A stretch of 64,000 nucleotides of DNA from Chenopodium formosanum (lineage: Eukaryota > Streptophyta > Magnoliopsida > Caryophyllales > Amaranthaceae). The translations under genes were made by a program, and so were the position numbers. Positions 11,051 through 21,654 of this stretch are shown one piece after another. Under the pieces are notes generated by a model, which searched no databases, was not told the DNA's origin, and was given only the letters and a program-made list of their open reading frames with translations. The stretch spans positions 12,351,632 to 12,415,631 of the forward strand of contig CM044867.1 in the NCBI GenBank assembly GCA_024500155.1. The letters are read 5' to 3'. Each line of letters opens with the position of its first letter. Positions within the stretch are counted from its first letter, which is position 1.

Positions 11051-12550
11051 CTAAAGGTTTGGAAGATCGATAGGGGAAGACTTCGACTCAGACGATTCTT
11101 CGAACATTGGCCCTTGTCCTGTAGTTACTGAAATCTTCCTTCCATTTGTAGTGGTTATCTTCACCGTTTTGCGCCATCCACGCTCTTGATCTTCGATTGG
11201 AGTGATAAATTTCAAGGGATCAAATCTTTCACTTTGGAGGACCGTTTGAATGAGCGAAGAGTTATCTTCCGCGTATCTTGGCTCATTCTTTTCTCTTCCA
11301 AAGAGGAGTCCCATGACGTTAAAGTCAAAGGAAGGGGGCGCTTTCTCCTTATAAATTGGAGCTGGGATCTCGTCTAAGAAGTAACAATCCAAAAAGATCT
11401 CGAACCCAGGTTGTCTTATGCCATTTACAACGAAAGGTTCAAGAAATTCATGACAAGGATAATCCTCTCCCTCTCTTATGAATTGTCCATTTAGAGTGAG
11501 AGGATATTGATCCATGGGTATTTCCCTCTTTTGTGCAAGAGCATTTTTCCGTACTCTCAATTTTTCCTGGGCCCGCTTAAGGTCTTCGCGAGTTGGTTCA
11601 AAACCATGTCCGAAAGTATCCAATTTAGGGAGGCCAGGTAATCCCATATGTTTAGCTATTCCTTTCTTCTTTCCTAGAGTCATTCCAGGAAAGTGTCCCT
11701 GTTTTCTTATGATAGCATTAGTTACCATGTTTGAGTGGAGGTCATAATGAAGAGGGGTCCTTTCATCTTCTTCTATTAAAGAGACCTCTTCACTAAAGCC
11801 CCACAAATCTTCATCATTTTCATCGTGCTCTACATTGATTAGTGGATTTTCCACCGTTTTGATTCTCATGGATGAAGCATCGATGGTGATTGGAATTCCT
11901 CCAACTATGGCTTTCACTTGTTGATGAAGAGATGAAGGGACGACCTTTAGATCATGAAGCCAATGGCGTCCCAATAGCAAGTTAAAAGATGCCTTAATAT
12001 CCACTACTTGGAATGTGGTGGCATGTTCAATTGCACCTGCCGTTATGTTCATGGTGATTGTTCCTAATGCTTGACGGCGTGAGTTATCATAAGCTCTTAT
12101 CCCTTGAGTTGATGGGGATAAATCCTCATCTCTTATTCCTAACATGCTTGTGGTTCTAAGCGAACAAACATTAATTGCTGAACCATTATCCACAAGAGTC
12201 AGAGGAACGTTCATCATTTTACATATTACTGTGAGGTTTAGAGCTTTATTGTGTTTGTCACCTCCCGGTGGTAAATCCTTATCCGAAAATGTGACCAAGT
12301 TGATTGGACTTGGAAGATCACTCGTGAGGAAGTTAGCAAGTCCCTCAGGAGTGGTGTCCGAATCTATGCCTACTTTAGCCAAGGCATCCATGACTGCCAC
12401 TCTATGCTCTCGGGATGTGGCTAAGAGGTTCCATACGTTCATTTCAACCTTAGTCTTTTTTAGTTGTTTGACAACATCGTTGTCTTCTATGATAGGTATG
12501 GGAATTTGCTGGATAGTGGGCATAGGTTGTGTTAAAATGGGAGGTTGCAT
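11051..12550 (-). CDS. Protease and G-patch-like region of element B (499 residues, open)
   Basis: The longest intact frame of element B. An aspartic protease active site reads LVDNGSAINV at about residue 116; the DNGS form rather than DTGS/DSGS is usual in Ogre/Tat proteases. A flap/core region ending FNLLLGRHWLHDLKVVPS follows. Further on, residues about 285-315 (GHFPGMTLGKKKGIAKHMG) resemble a G-patch, also described in Tat polyproteins. It should be continuous with gag upstream and RT downstream, but frameshifts near 12600 and 11060 now isolate it. The given start is just the first ATG; in the living element it was part of a polyprotein. Confidence 0.75.
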   Translation of the reverse strand: MQPPILTQPMPTIQQIPIPIIEDNDVVKQLKKTKVEMNVWNLLATSREHRVAVMDALAKVGIDSDTTPEGLANFLTSDLPSPINLVTFSDKDLPPGGDKHNKALNLTVICKMMNVPLTLVDNGSAINVCSLRTTSMLGIRDEDLSPSTQGIRAYDNSRRQALGTITMNITAGAIEHATTFQVVDIKASFNLLLGRHWLHDLKVVPSSLHQQVKAIVGGIPITIDASSMRIKTVENPLINVEHDENDEDLWGFSEEVSLIEEDERTPLHYDLHSNMVTNAIIRKQGHFPGMTLGKKKGIAKHMGLPGLPKLDTFGHGFEPTREDLKRAQEKLRVRKNALAQKREIPMDQYPLTLNGQFIREGEDYPCHEFLEPFVVNGIRQPGFEIFLDCYFLDEIPAPIYKEKAPPSFDFNVMGLLFGREKNEPRYAEDNSSLIQTVLQSERFDPLKFITPIEDQERGWRKTVKITTTNGRKISVTTGQGPMFEESSESKSSPIDLPNL

Positions 12551-12613
12551 TCTCCCGGACCTGGTGAGGACATTTATGGACGAATCCTACTCGTCCCAAA
12601 TGTCATTTACTGG

Positions 12614-14401
12614 TTATATTGTTGAAAGAGAAGTCTCTTCGATATCCTTGAGGTAGACATCCTCATCATCACTATCCCACACTCCATTGATCGTAGCATC
12701 TTGTGGAAGTTGAACCAGTTTCTTTTCATCAATCAAACGTTGAACCAAATCTTTGAACTTGAAGCAGATTTGTATTGTATGTCCCGGTGATTGATGATAT
12801 GAACAATAGTATCTGTCCACCCTTTTTAGTGACTCAAATGGTCTCTGTTCGAGAGGTTGAATTTTACCATTCTCGGAGAGCATTTTGAACATATTAGCGT
12901 ATGACGTCCCTATTGGAGTATACCATTTGTTATTTTTCCTGGGAGTGTCAATTACTTGGAGAGAAAAGGGTTTCTTTCCTTGGGTGGAGGTCTACTCTCG
13001 AGTAACTCATTTTTCTCTCTTAAAGCCTCATAAGTTTGAAATAACAACTTGTACATTTCTGACAGTATTAGTGTTAACAAATAAACGTCTTGCTTAGTTG
13101 CAGGTTCTTGGTCATGAGATTCAAGGGCATCTTCGAAGATTTCTTCTTCAATGGTCTCGATAGGCTCTATGAGGCTAGATGGGTCCACTTGATTGTCTTG
13201 CTTGCAGGGGGCAATGGAAGCTTGTTACTATCGATCAAGTCTTGAATGGCTTCCTTTAGCCTCCAACAATTTTCCGTAGGATGGCCACTGCCTTGGTGAT
13301 ATTTACAATGTGCATTTGGGTTCCAGCTAGCCGTTCTCCTTTCGACATATGGGTCCCCAAATGGTCCAATGGGAGTTATAAGACCTTTTGCATGTAAGCG
13401 GTCGAATGCGGTGTCATAACTCATACCAATAGGAGTATAGTTCTTTCTAAATGGCTTCTTTTGTCCTTGATTGTTATTCATTGCTAGAACTTCATTTAGA
13501 TTAAAGGTGCTAACATTGTTTGAGTGGGTGGATTTAGATGAATAAGGATTGTCGTTCTTCTTATTTTTCCAGCCACTATTTGAGTTGTTGTTAACACCTT
13601 TTTGTTTAGCGAAGTCATCTTCAATATTAATACCAATATCATAGACGGCCTTAAAAGTATTTAGATTGCTTTGGTACCTAAGATGTTTAGAATATTTTTC
13701 TTAGAGGTTCTTAATGAACATCCTGACAAATTCTTTTTCACTAGGTACTTCAACCATTTTTGCAGTAGTTTCCCTCCATTTATTAAAGAAGGAAGTGAAA
13801 CCTTCATTTTCTTTTTGCTTTAGAATTTCTAGCTCTCTATGATCAGTTTCAATTTGTATATTGCATTTATATCTTTCAATGAAAGCACTTACAATAGACT
13901 CCCAACTAGAGGTCTTTTCTTTATCAAGTGAAAAGTACCACTGTTGACATACAGCTTCTAAAGACAAAGAAAATATAGAGTGGAATGCTTTCTTATCTAT
14001 CCCCTTAATATTCATAATAGTTTCAAATGCTCTTAAATGAAAATAAGGGTTATCCATAGCCTTAAATTTAGGGATGTCATTGGGATTGAACTTCTGCGGG
14101 AGAAGGTCCTTATCCATCGAGACCCTTGTGAGCTAATCCCTTGGAATCTAAAGTCGTTGGACAGCTTTCCCAAGATTTCCTGGATTAGGTCCATTTGTTT
14201 CTGTCTTGCAGGATCACTTATTTGCAGAGATAAGTTTTGTAATGTCTCAGCCAAGTTGGCTACCTGTCCCTTGAACTCATTAAGTTCTTCTTGACTAGCC
14301 ATTGCCTTCTTAGCTTTCCTTTTCCTAATAACCGGTTTGTCAAAAACTAAGATTTGCACAAAGGTATTGTCCTTGATCAAACGCCCTTCCTTTCTTGTCA
14401 A
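12614..14401 (-). pseudogene. Gag of element B with two knuckle modules (broken)
   Basis: Pieces in order: the N-terminus (14401-14117) with MASQEELNEFKGQVANLAE; after a frameshift near 14115, a retrotransposon gag core (MDKDLLPQKFNPNDIPKFK ... WESIVSAFIERYKC) to a TAA at 13701-13703; the same frame resumes to 13167 with a C-x2-H-x4-H-x4-C motif at 13266-13307; a frameshift; then a second C-x2-H-x4-H-x4-C motif at 12764-12805. Each motif is preceded by YTPIG-SY and followed by LKxAIQDLID-like helices, so the C-terminal module is duplicated. Gag packages the element's RNA; the motifs are CHHC variants of the zinc knuckle. At least three breaks prevent expression. Confidence 0.8.
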
Positions 14402-15958
14402 CGCGCTATAAGTTAAACCATATTTGTTTTAATACTCGACTCTAATTGACTTGACTTGATTTTATGGTTTAAAAATTAAAAAAAGACAAGGCAAAAATGG
14501 GGTATATATTTTAAGGGAAAATTTAATGAAGTTCTAAAGTAGGATTGGAGGATTAATATCCGACTTACCCCCCTAAAAAAATGATGGAAAACACGCATAC
14601 AAGACTCTCTAGACATGGTCATAATGTGACAAACATGTTATGTGTGTGCTTTATGAATGTGTGTGAGTGACATACTTTGACTCTTAGTGTTTGACCATTG
14701 GAATTTAAGTGCCTAGACTCAATCAAAGACTTAAACGTGGTTTGAACCATTAATAAATTGATAAACTGATTAGTAGACTGTTAATTAAACTAGTCGTGAT
14801 GACTCGAGCAAGAACAACTGGACTGTCGCTAAAACAACAGGACTGTCGCCACTGTTTAAAGCCTGTTGCCAGACAACAAAATTGTCGCCAGGCGACAGCC
14901 ACTAAATTGCAGCGCCACTGTCCAAATTTTTATGCCATTGCTGGAACATCAATCTGGACTGTTTCTAGTAATTTTACTCTAAGTGGACATGCCTAAAGTC
15001 GTACTAAGTCAAATTGATTAATTTATTAGCCTTTAATTAATTCATAATTAATTAATTAGACAAAGTCCTTTTAGTCATTAGTCAATTTATTTAGTCTTAA
15101 TCACAAGTCAAACAAACGGTTAACACATGTATAATATGCACAAGCAAGGATGCACAAGTAGTTCACATAGTCACAATATGATGCAATGAGTTTGCAACCT
15201 AACCATAGCTCTAGTTCTCTAAAGTTCAAGGATATGGGTTAAGTAAAAAAGGTCCATGGTTATGAATTCGTATGCATTGTACACAAGCCTACCGTGAGGG
15301 TTGGTGCGAATGGACGGGACCCACGAGTTCGTGATGAAATCGAACTTGACTCCATGGTTTGGTGGATTCACAAACTTTGCACGTACCCAAACTAGAACTT
15401 TGCACATGATAGTGGATTATTCGATTGGGCAGGTGAAGCAGGAACCCCCCAGAGGGTTATATTCATATGTAGAACACATATGGGTTCAGAAAAGTGAGAA
15501 AAGGACTCAATCAATAAGTAAAATCAAGCCAACAATGCTAGAAATGGTCAAAGCAAGAAGGCAGACCCCTGGCTCGGTATTGGAAGAACTTGGCGCCAGA
15601 CTACAGGGACTGTCGCCGCAAAAAAGCCTTTGTCGCCAGGCAACAAAAACTTTTTACGGGCGACAAGCCCTGTTTTCTAGACGCTAGTTCCTACATGCCT
15701 TGGCAAGTTTCTGTTTTCTTAGAATTTTCCAAATTTCGCATCATCTTTTCGATTCCAGTCATGAAAGATATTTCCCAAATTTCTTACGTGTAAAATTCCT
15801 AGGTATTGACTCATGGGGCTCTCCCATGAGAACCTTTTAATGCATATGACAATAATGTTAATCAAATCACGCACATGAAATACTTAGAATTTTTCGAGTC
15901 TCATCCGCTCATTATAAATAATTGCCAAAATAAATTTCAGGAATATAAATAGAAATCC
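14402..15958 (-). mobile_element. Leader of element B
   Basis: Non-coding DNA between the primer site and gag. It contains four members of the TGTCG-N5-CGACA palindrome family or near relatives (14864-14878, 14883-14897 perfect with 7-base arms, 15611-15620, 15631-15645) and, near 15318-15362, the leader block shared with A and C. No supported gene. The length of about 1.5 kb fits Ogre/Tat leaders. Confidence 0.65.
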
Positions 15959-15976
15959 TCCCTAGTGGAGTCGCCA
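15959..15976 (-). other. Primer binding site of element B
   Basis: The minus strand reads TGGCGACTCCACTAGGGA, six bases inside the LTR. It differs from the site of element A at one base. Likely tRNA-Arg primer. Confidence 0.7.
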
Positions 15977-15982
15977 AAAAAC

Positions 15983-17869
15983 TGTAGGGAATATTTCAAG
16001 CATTATAACCCTAAACTTGAACCCCACTGTGATCATACACTAAAGTACGGTGGCGTTCCAAAGGGAAAGAAAAGAGAGCAAAAGAGTCGCCAACAAGTTT
16101 AAGGAACTTGTAAACCCAAAAGACAATCCAAAAGGACCATCGACTCCATAAGGTCGTGAACCAAACAGGGTCCGGGGATGAGGGTACGAATCCAATCTAC
16201 AAAAGAAAGGACCCGCCCTATAAAATAGGCCTCTACTTTGTTCAGCTCGTATTCATGTGCGCTTTTCGAATAACATACAAACATTATATTGAACCTACCC
16301 TGTATATCTATGTTGGTTGAAATTAATGCACAAATAAGACTATTATTGGTGATCACTTGAGTTAAAATCATATTAGCCTAAAATCATATTATTAATTATC
16401 TTATTAAGCGTGATTTCAAGTACAAATTCCCTTTAACAAGCATAAAAGGTGTGATCAAGCAATAACAATAAAATATAAATAATATCAAGCAACATAAATA
16501 ATAAATCAATAACAATAATGATGATAATAACATGATAAGGCATAATAAATCTTAATAATAATAGCAAGATCCTAGGCATGATACTAACAAGATTAATAAC
16601 AAATCCTATCATGTCACTAAACATTAAAGATCAAAGCTTTAAACCTAACATGGTACTCACATGCTAACATGATATAAGAAATAAGTAAAGGCACCCTAAA
16701 CATGATACTAGAAAGCAATAAATAACATCCTAACATGATACTAGGAATATAAAACAATAATAAGCATGCTTTCTACATTGTGAAAGAAATAGAGAGTAAG
16801 CTAATCTACTTACTTTGAAGCCTCGTAGCTCTTTCTAATAACAAAATACACAAGTTAGTAAACTTCAATGAAAATCAATAAAGAATAATTAAAGAATTAA
16901 ATTCAAATCAAATTAAATAAAGTTTTGACTAGATTTGGACCAAACCCTCAGAAATTATTAAACCTTGCACGTCTAGGGCGAAGGCAACTTCGAAATTAGC
17001 TAAGAGATTCTAAGTCTTGTGAATGCGGAATTGTGTTTAAAGGTTGGTTTAGAAAGAGAGAGAGATTAAGAATTAAGCTATATTGCTTAGAGAGAGAATA
17101 GAGAGAATTGATAGTAAGAATTGATGAATGAAAAAAGAGATTCGGGACCCTATTTATAAGGAAAATAGTCCGGAAAAATACAGAATTTGATAAGGAATAA
17201 AACTACACGCTGTCGCCAGGAATCGACTCTGTCGCGAGGCGACAAAGTTGTCGTTTGGCGACAACCTGTATTAGCGCGTTTTCTTCACGCGGAATCCGAG
17301 CTTTAATCAACTTGATTTACGGAATCCGTACAGTAGATAAAATACGTATTTTTAAGATAATAATAATAATAAAAAAATAATGTTTTATTCCAAATAAAAT
17401 TCAATTTAAAAAAAATTATTAAATATAATAATATTAGAATTAAAAAGAACCTTCTAGAAACTTCTAGAAAATTATAATTAATCTTAATGATTTTAGGAAT
17501 AATAATTAACGTTGGGCCCTCCTCTAGATCATTAGACCGTAAGTAAATAATTAACCGGGCCCAGTTTAGTATTTTGGCCATAACTTCCTCAATATTCATC
17601 GGAATTGGGCTTATAATATGTCGTTGGAAAGGTCTCTTCGAGCCTCATCCAACTACACTATTATTGGACCTTAATTATGGACCAAACTAAACTGGTTTGG
17701 ATATTTTCAAATAAATAGAGTTATTTTCAAAAACAGAGAGAAGAGAATTTTAGTAAACTAAACCGCAACACTTGACTTTCAACCACTTTCACCTCATTCG
17801 ATTATGGTTCGACGTGAAAGGCATTCATCACTGGGTTTGGTTTTGGGGAGACAGAAATGGGTGTCTACA
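15983..17869 (-). mobile_element. 5' LTR of element B (1887 bp)
   Basis: On the minus strand it runs from TGTAGACACCC at 17869 to ATATTCCCTACA at 15983. The U3 terminus closely matches LTRs A and C (shared CAAAACCAAACCC block), while the U5 end differs. TATAAATA lies at 17151-17158 (minus). Two palindromes, 17230-17244 and 17248-17264, sit 70-110 bases upstream of it. The flank at 17870 onward matches 21207 onward, so the element inserted into a member of the 17.9-22.8 kb repeat family. Confidence 0.8.
17151..17158 (-). promoter_or_regulatory. TATA box of LTR B
   Basis: TATAAATA on the minus strand, near the middle of the LTR and in the position equivalent to the TATA boxes of LTRs A and C. 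Its palindromes lie just upstream in U3. Confidence 0.6.
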
Positions 17870-17875
17870 TATACT

Positions 17876-18190
17876 CTAATTTATAGTCATGGTAAGCTTT
17901 ATTCGGTATTAAAATACAATTGACATCGTGACGGTCAGGGCACTAATCGCACGAGGGGGTGGGGGTGGGAGGGGGGGTCTCCCCGCACTTGTCATCCGCT
18001 TAATACAGAGGCACACACACCCTACCGCAGACGTTAATTGGAAAAAGGAAAAAATGCGTGGAACACGATCGGTGTTTCTCGATGACCATAAAATGCGTCC
18101 GCGTTCCTCGGTCCTATCAACCTCTCAAACTTGTGAAGTTGTATTTTGCTTCTGATGACATCTTAAACGACTAAGCCGTACCGATTCGTG
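17876..18190. repeat. Module alpha, copy 1
   Basis: Shares most of its length with 21207-21520, from the AAGCTTTATTCGGTATT end through a G-run (GAGGGGGTGGGGG) and CTCCCCGCACTTGTCATCC to AACGACTAAGCCGTACCGA. A partial third copy lies at 19318-19460. The left end abuts LTR B. Confidence 0.75.
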
Positions 18191-18234
18191 TAGGGTAAAG
18201 CAGAGGAATTTCCACGGTACAGCTTCATCTTCGG

Positions 18235-18405
18235 ACGAAGTTGGTACGCTGGCGCTTAATCACATTTAGTTAGTTGGTCGGCGGGATGTCATGGTAGACG
18301 GAGCACTCCTCTTTGTGATTTCGACCGCTCTCGCCGTTCTCTAAAATGTTACAACAAACTCGCCACTCACTCAGGGGTGGATGTGAGAGGGCTAGTTTGG
18401 TAACT
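18235..18405. repeat. Module beta, copy 1
   Basis: Contains GGTACGCTGGCGCTTAATC, GTGATTTCGACCGCTCTC and CTCACTCAGGGGTGGATG. Other copies are at about 19502-19640 (partial), 19623-19800 and 21902-22052. Confidence 0.7.
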
Positions 18406-18562
18406 GGGGCTTGCATCGCCCGTTACTCTAGTGAACCAGAAATCAGCGGATGGGCCGTTGCTAGCTTCGCCTGCGGGCCCCAGCCGAGGCGACACTCAAG
18501 ACTGGGTTACCATTTCGGGACTTGGGTACAGTGCTAATTTGAATTCACTATTGTCACCCCAG

Positions 18563-19296
18563 CATGAGACGATTACATTTCCCTTACCACGCGGCGCTTA
18601 TGTAGTTACTGCTAAAGCTCAAGCCGTTACCGAAATACCCATTTCATTTTTGTACGGCAGTTGATGGGGGGCGGTCGTGACATTAACCGACTCAACTAAG
18701 TTGCGGACTAAAATCGTAAGCCAATTCCTTGAAAAGGGATACCAAACAAGAAGCTTCCGCTACCGTGACCACGTCTAAATGGCACGGAAGATAATCTGCT
18801 TCGTCGCTCGTTTTAGTGATCATCAAGCCTACACCCAACAAAACGGGCGCGAAAGATAAAGGGGCCCGCACGGAATACGTACAACCACCTACATGCACAC
18901 CGCTGGGCACGCTCACGTTCCCTGTACCTCCATGAAACGGTTACATTTCCCTTACGAAGCGACGCGTGTGTAGTTACTGCTAAACCACATGCTGTTACCG
19001 AACTACCCATTTCATTTACGGTTGGCAGTTGGCGGGGGCGGTTGTGAAACTAACCAAGTCAACTTGGTCGCGGACGAAAATATTAAGCCAATTCCTTGAA
19101 AAGGGATACCGAACCCGAAGCTTCCGTTACTGTGACCGCGTCTGAATGGCACGGAAGATAATCAACTTTGTCGGTCGTTTTAGGGATTAGGCCTACACCC
19201 AATAAAAGGGCGCGGAAGATAAAGCATCCTTACGGAACACGTACAACCACCTATATGCACTCCGCTGGGCACGCTCACGTTCCCGGTACTTGAATG
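18563..19296. repeat. Module gamma, two tandem copies of about 366 bp
   Basis: 18563-18929 and 18930-19296 are head-to-tail copies of one unit, starting CATGARACGRTTACATTTCCC and passing through CCTTGAAAAGGGATACC, GGCACGGAAGATAATC and CGTACAACCACCTA. Each is diverged by scattered substitutions and small indels. A third copy is at 22178-22550. Confidence 0.75.
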
Positions 19297-19317
19297 AAAC
19301 GATTACATTGTCCGTAC

Positions 19318-19800
19318 CAAGCGTGGAACACGAGCGGTGTTTCGCGATGACCATAAAATGCGTACACGTTCTTTAGACCCTATCGAACTCTTAACCGCTC
19401 GAACTTGCGAAGTTTTATTTTTCTTCCGATGCCATGCTTCAACGATAAAGTCGTACCGATGTGCGTACGGCTAATAAGAGGAATTTCCACGGTAGAGACT
19501 CATTTTCGGTCGAAGTTGTTACGCTCCCGCTTAATCACATTTAGTTAGGCGGCCGGCGGGATTTTAAGGTAGACAGAGCGAACATGTGCCTAATCACTCC
19601 TCTCTGTGATTTTCGACTGCTCTAGTACGCTGGCGCTTGATCACATTTAGTTAGTTAGTTGGCGGGATGTCATGGTAGACAGAGTGAGCACGTGCCTAAG
19701 CACTCCTCTCTGTGATTTCGACCGCTCTGGCCGTTCCCTAAAATGTTCCAACAAACTCGCCACTCACTCAGGGGTGGATGTGAGAGGTTTAGTTTGGTAA
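19318..19800. repeat. Partial alpha and two beta modules
   Basis: 19318-19460 repeats the middle of alpha (GATGACCATAAAATGCGT); 19502-19640 and 19623-19800 repeat beta, the second ending in the same CTCAGGGGTGGATGTGAGAG string as copy 1. Confidence 0.65.
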
Positions 19801-19839
19801 TTAGCATAGACATTTACGTAGAACGTACCAATATATCAT

Positions 19840-20260
19840 AAAATACAAAGGTTATTAGCATAGACATTTACGTAAAAATAATATGACAAAAGGGACACTA
19901 TAATAGTTATAGGCGATATGTTGTCATCTGTCTAATTGGACAATTTTTTGCTGTTTGTAAATTTGAAGTAAACTGAAAACAATTTAAATAGCCTATCAAT
20001 TAGTGTGGGGCAACCCTACCCTGTTCAATTTGCGCTCTAACTATCACAATTTTAAAAAAAAATTCAAGTAAAAAAATTATTCGGCAAAAAGGAGAAAAGT
20101 ATCGCAATGATTACTCAAAGCTTAAGCTATATACGCAAGCACCGGTGGATAATATTGATATAAGTCTCCGAATGAATCGTCTTACACTAGATGAATAGGA
20201 AGTAAACACTTGTGCATAGAGCAAACACTTGCTTGTGCACTTGGTCTTGATACTAGAAAC
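19840..20260. repeat. Modules epsilon and delta, first copies
   Basis: 19840-19980 (ATAATATGACAAAAGGGACAC) is repeated at 21655-21790. 20095-20260 (ATTGATATAAGTCTCCGAAT) is repeated at 22598-22745. Between them, 19998-20035 is an inverted match to the GGTGGGGTTGCCCCGCACTT block at 20896-20916 and 22760-22780. Confidence 0.65.
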
Positions 20261-20519
20261 GTGAGCGTATCCTTTACTAAGCACGGAGTTGTATGTATCT
20301 TGTAGTAAGCATGACCGCATTCTTTAATAAGCGGATAGTTGTACACAGATAATTATTTTGAATTTTTTTTCCTTTTTTAAAGATACAATAATGGGCAAGT
20401 ATCATCATTTTTCTAAGTCGAATGATTTCATAGTAAAATTGTATTATTTATTGGTAACCATTTAGATCAAAATTTAACAAATTAGACTCGTGATATAGTC
20501 TTCTTTTGTTTTTCTTCTT

Positions 20520-20745
20520 TGGTAAAACGTAAGCAAGATATGTTATTCCAAAGAAGCCTCGCCAAGGCCGAGACACCTTGCGAAATAAGAATAGGGTCAA
20601 CACAAATAATTTCCAAACAATTACGAGTATCCAACCACCTTGCTGCAAGGTGAACAACTGTGTTTCCATATCTACGAACAAGAGAAATTTTGAAAGCATG
20701 AATTGAGGTAGGTAAAACCCGAATATCATCATAAATCAGCCACAA
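20520..20745 (-). pseudogene. RNase H-like C-terminal fragment
   Basis: The minus frame from 20745 reads MWLIYDDIRVLPTSIHAF, then SLVRRYGNTVVHLAARWLD and a C-terminal ALARLLWNNI stretch. The RR-GNTV-H-AARW pattern resembles the end of the RNase H-like (RVT_3) domain in plant LINEs and related host ORFs (HVRRxGNxVAHxLAR). Only about 75 residues remain, with no N-terminal catalytic part. Since it lies inside the repeat mosaic, it is probably a captured fragment. Recognition is by eye. Confidence 0.4.
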
Positions 20746-21206
20746 AGGTGAGAGACCAAGTGCCGCTTATCCAACCTTGTTTAGAAATCGGGGCCCACTT
20801 TCACGCTAGGTACAAAATGTTCACAGTAGACCAAAGTTTCGTGTTTGGGGTCAACCAAACAAACTTGTGTAATATGTTTGGGAACAAATCAAACAGGGTG
20901 GGGTTGCCCCGCACTTGGCAACGGCTAATTACAAAGGCATACTTACCCTACCGCAAAGATTGATTTTAAAAGAAGAAAACCGCGTGGAATACGTATCATA
21001 TATAGGTTTTTAATTCGATGCTAAAGACGAGGTGTTACGAATTTGAGTTTATGCGGCCGTAATAGGGACAGATTGATACATTAAATCGTGTAGGGATCGA
21101 GTCTACATACGTCCTTAATTTTGTTAAAATCAGTTTTGACAAGCAATTTAATTTCAACAAGAAGTAAGATATTGTATTGGTGACAAACAACTTTAATTGG
21201 TATCAT

Positions 21207-21520
21207 ACTCTAATTTATAGTCACGGTAAGCTTTATTCGGTATTAAATTAAAATTGACATCGTGACGATTAGGGCACTAATCGCACGAGGGGGGTGGGGG
21301 GTGGGGGGGGTCTCCCCGCACTTGTCATCCGCTTAATACAGAGGCACACGCACCCTATCACAGACGTTAATTAGAAAAAGGAAAAAACGCGTGGAATACG
21401 ACCGGTGTTTCTCGATGACCATAAAATGCGTCCGCGTTCCTCGATCCCTATCAACCTCTCGAACTTGCGAAGTTGTATTTTTCTTCCGATGACATGCTTA
21501 AACGACTAAGCCGTACCGAG
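21207..21520. repeat. Module alpha, copy 2
   Basis: Diverged copy of 17876-18190, with a longer G-run (GGGGGGTGGGGGGTGGGGGGG near 21290). Confidence 0.75.
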
Positions 21521-21654
21521 GTTATGAGCATATTTTAATAATTAAAAAAATAGAAAATCGGTAGAAATAAGGTTTAATCGGAAAATGATCATTTTAGTTT
21601 CGGTACAATTACTTGTAGTTTAGTAACAGGAAGTTATTTAGGTGCAATAAAAAA

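Larger units (their letters stand above)
5276..17869 (-). mobile_element. Tat-lineage Ty3/gypsy element B, no 3' LTR visible
   Basis: The order on the minus strand is 5' LTR (17869-15983), Arg-like primer site, 1.5-kb leader, gag, protease, RT, RNase H and integrase, then an accessory ORF in the opposite orientation. Archaeal-type RNase H before integrase and an antisense accessory ORF are features of the Tat lineage (Ogre, Retand, RIRE2 relatives). All sense genes carry stops or frameshifts. No second copy of the 1887-bp LTR is found left of the antisense ORF, so the 3' end has been lost or replaced; the left boundary given here is arbitrary. Confidence 0.8.

Noticed and set aside
17928..18155. 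Frame with a Gly-rich run (ARGGGGGRGG)
   Set aside because: Produced by the G-run of repeat module alpha; the second copy does not keep the frame.
18346..19010. Several 60-80-residue frames in the repeat mosaic
   Set aside because: Not conserved between module copies and with no recognisable motifs.
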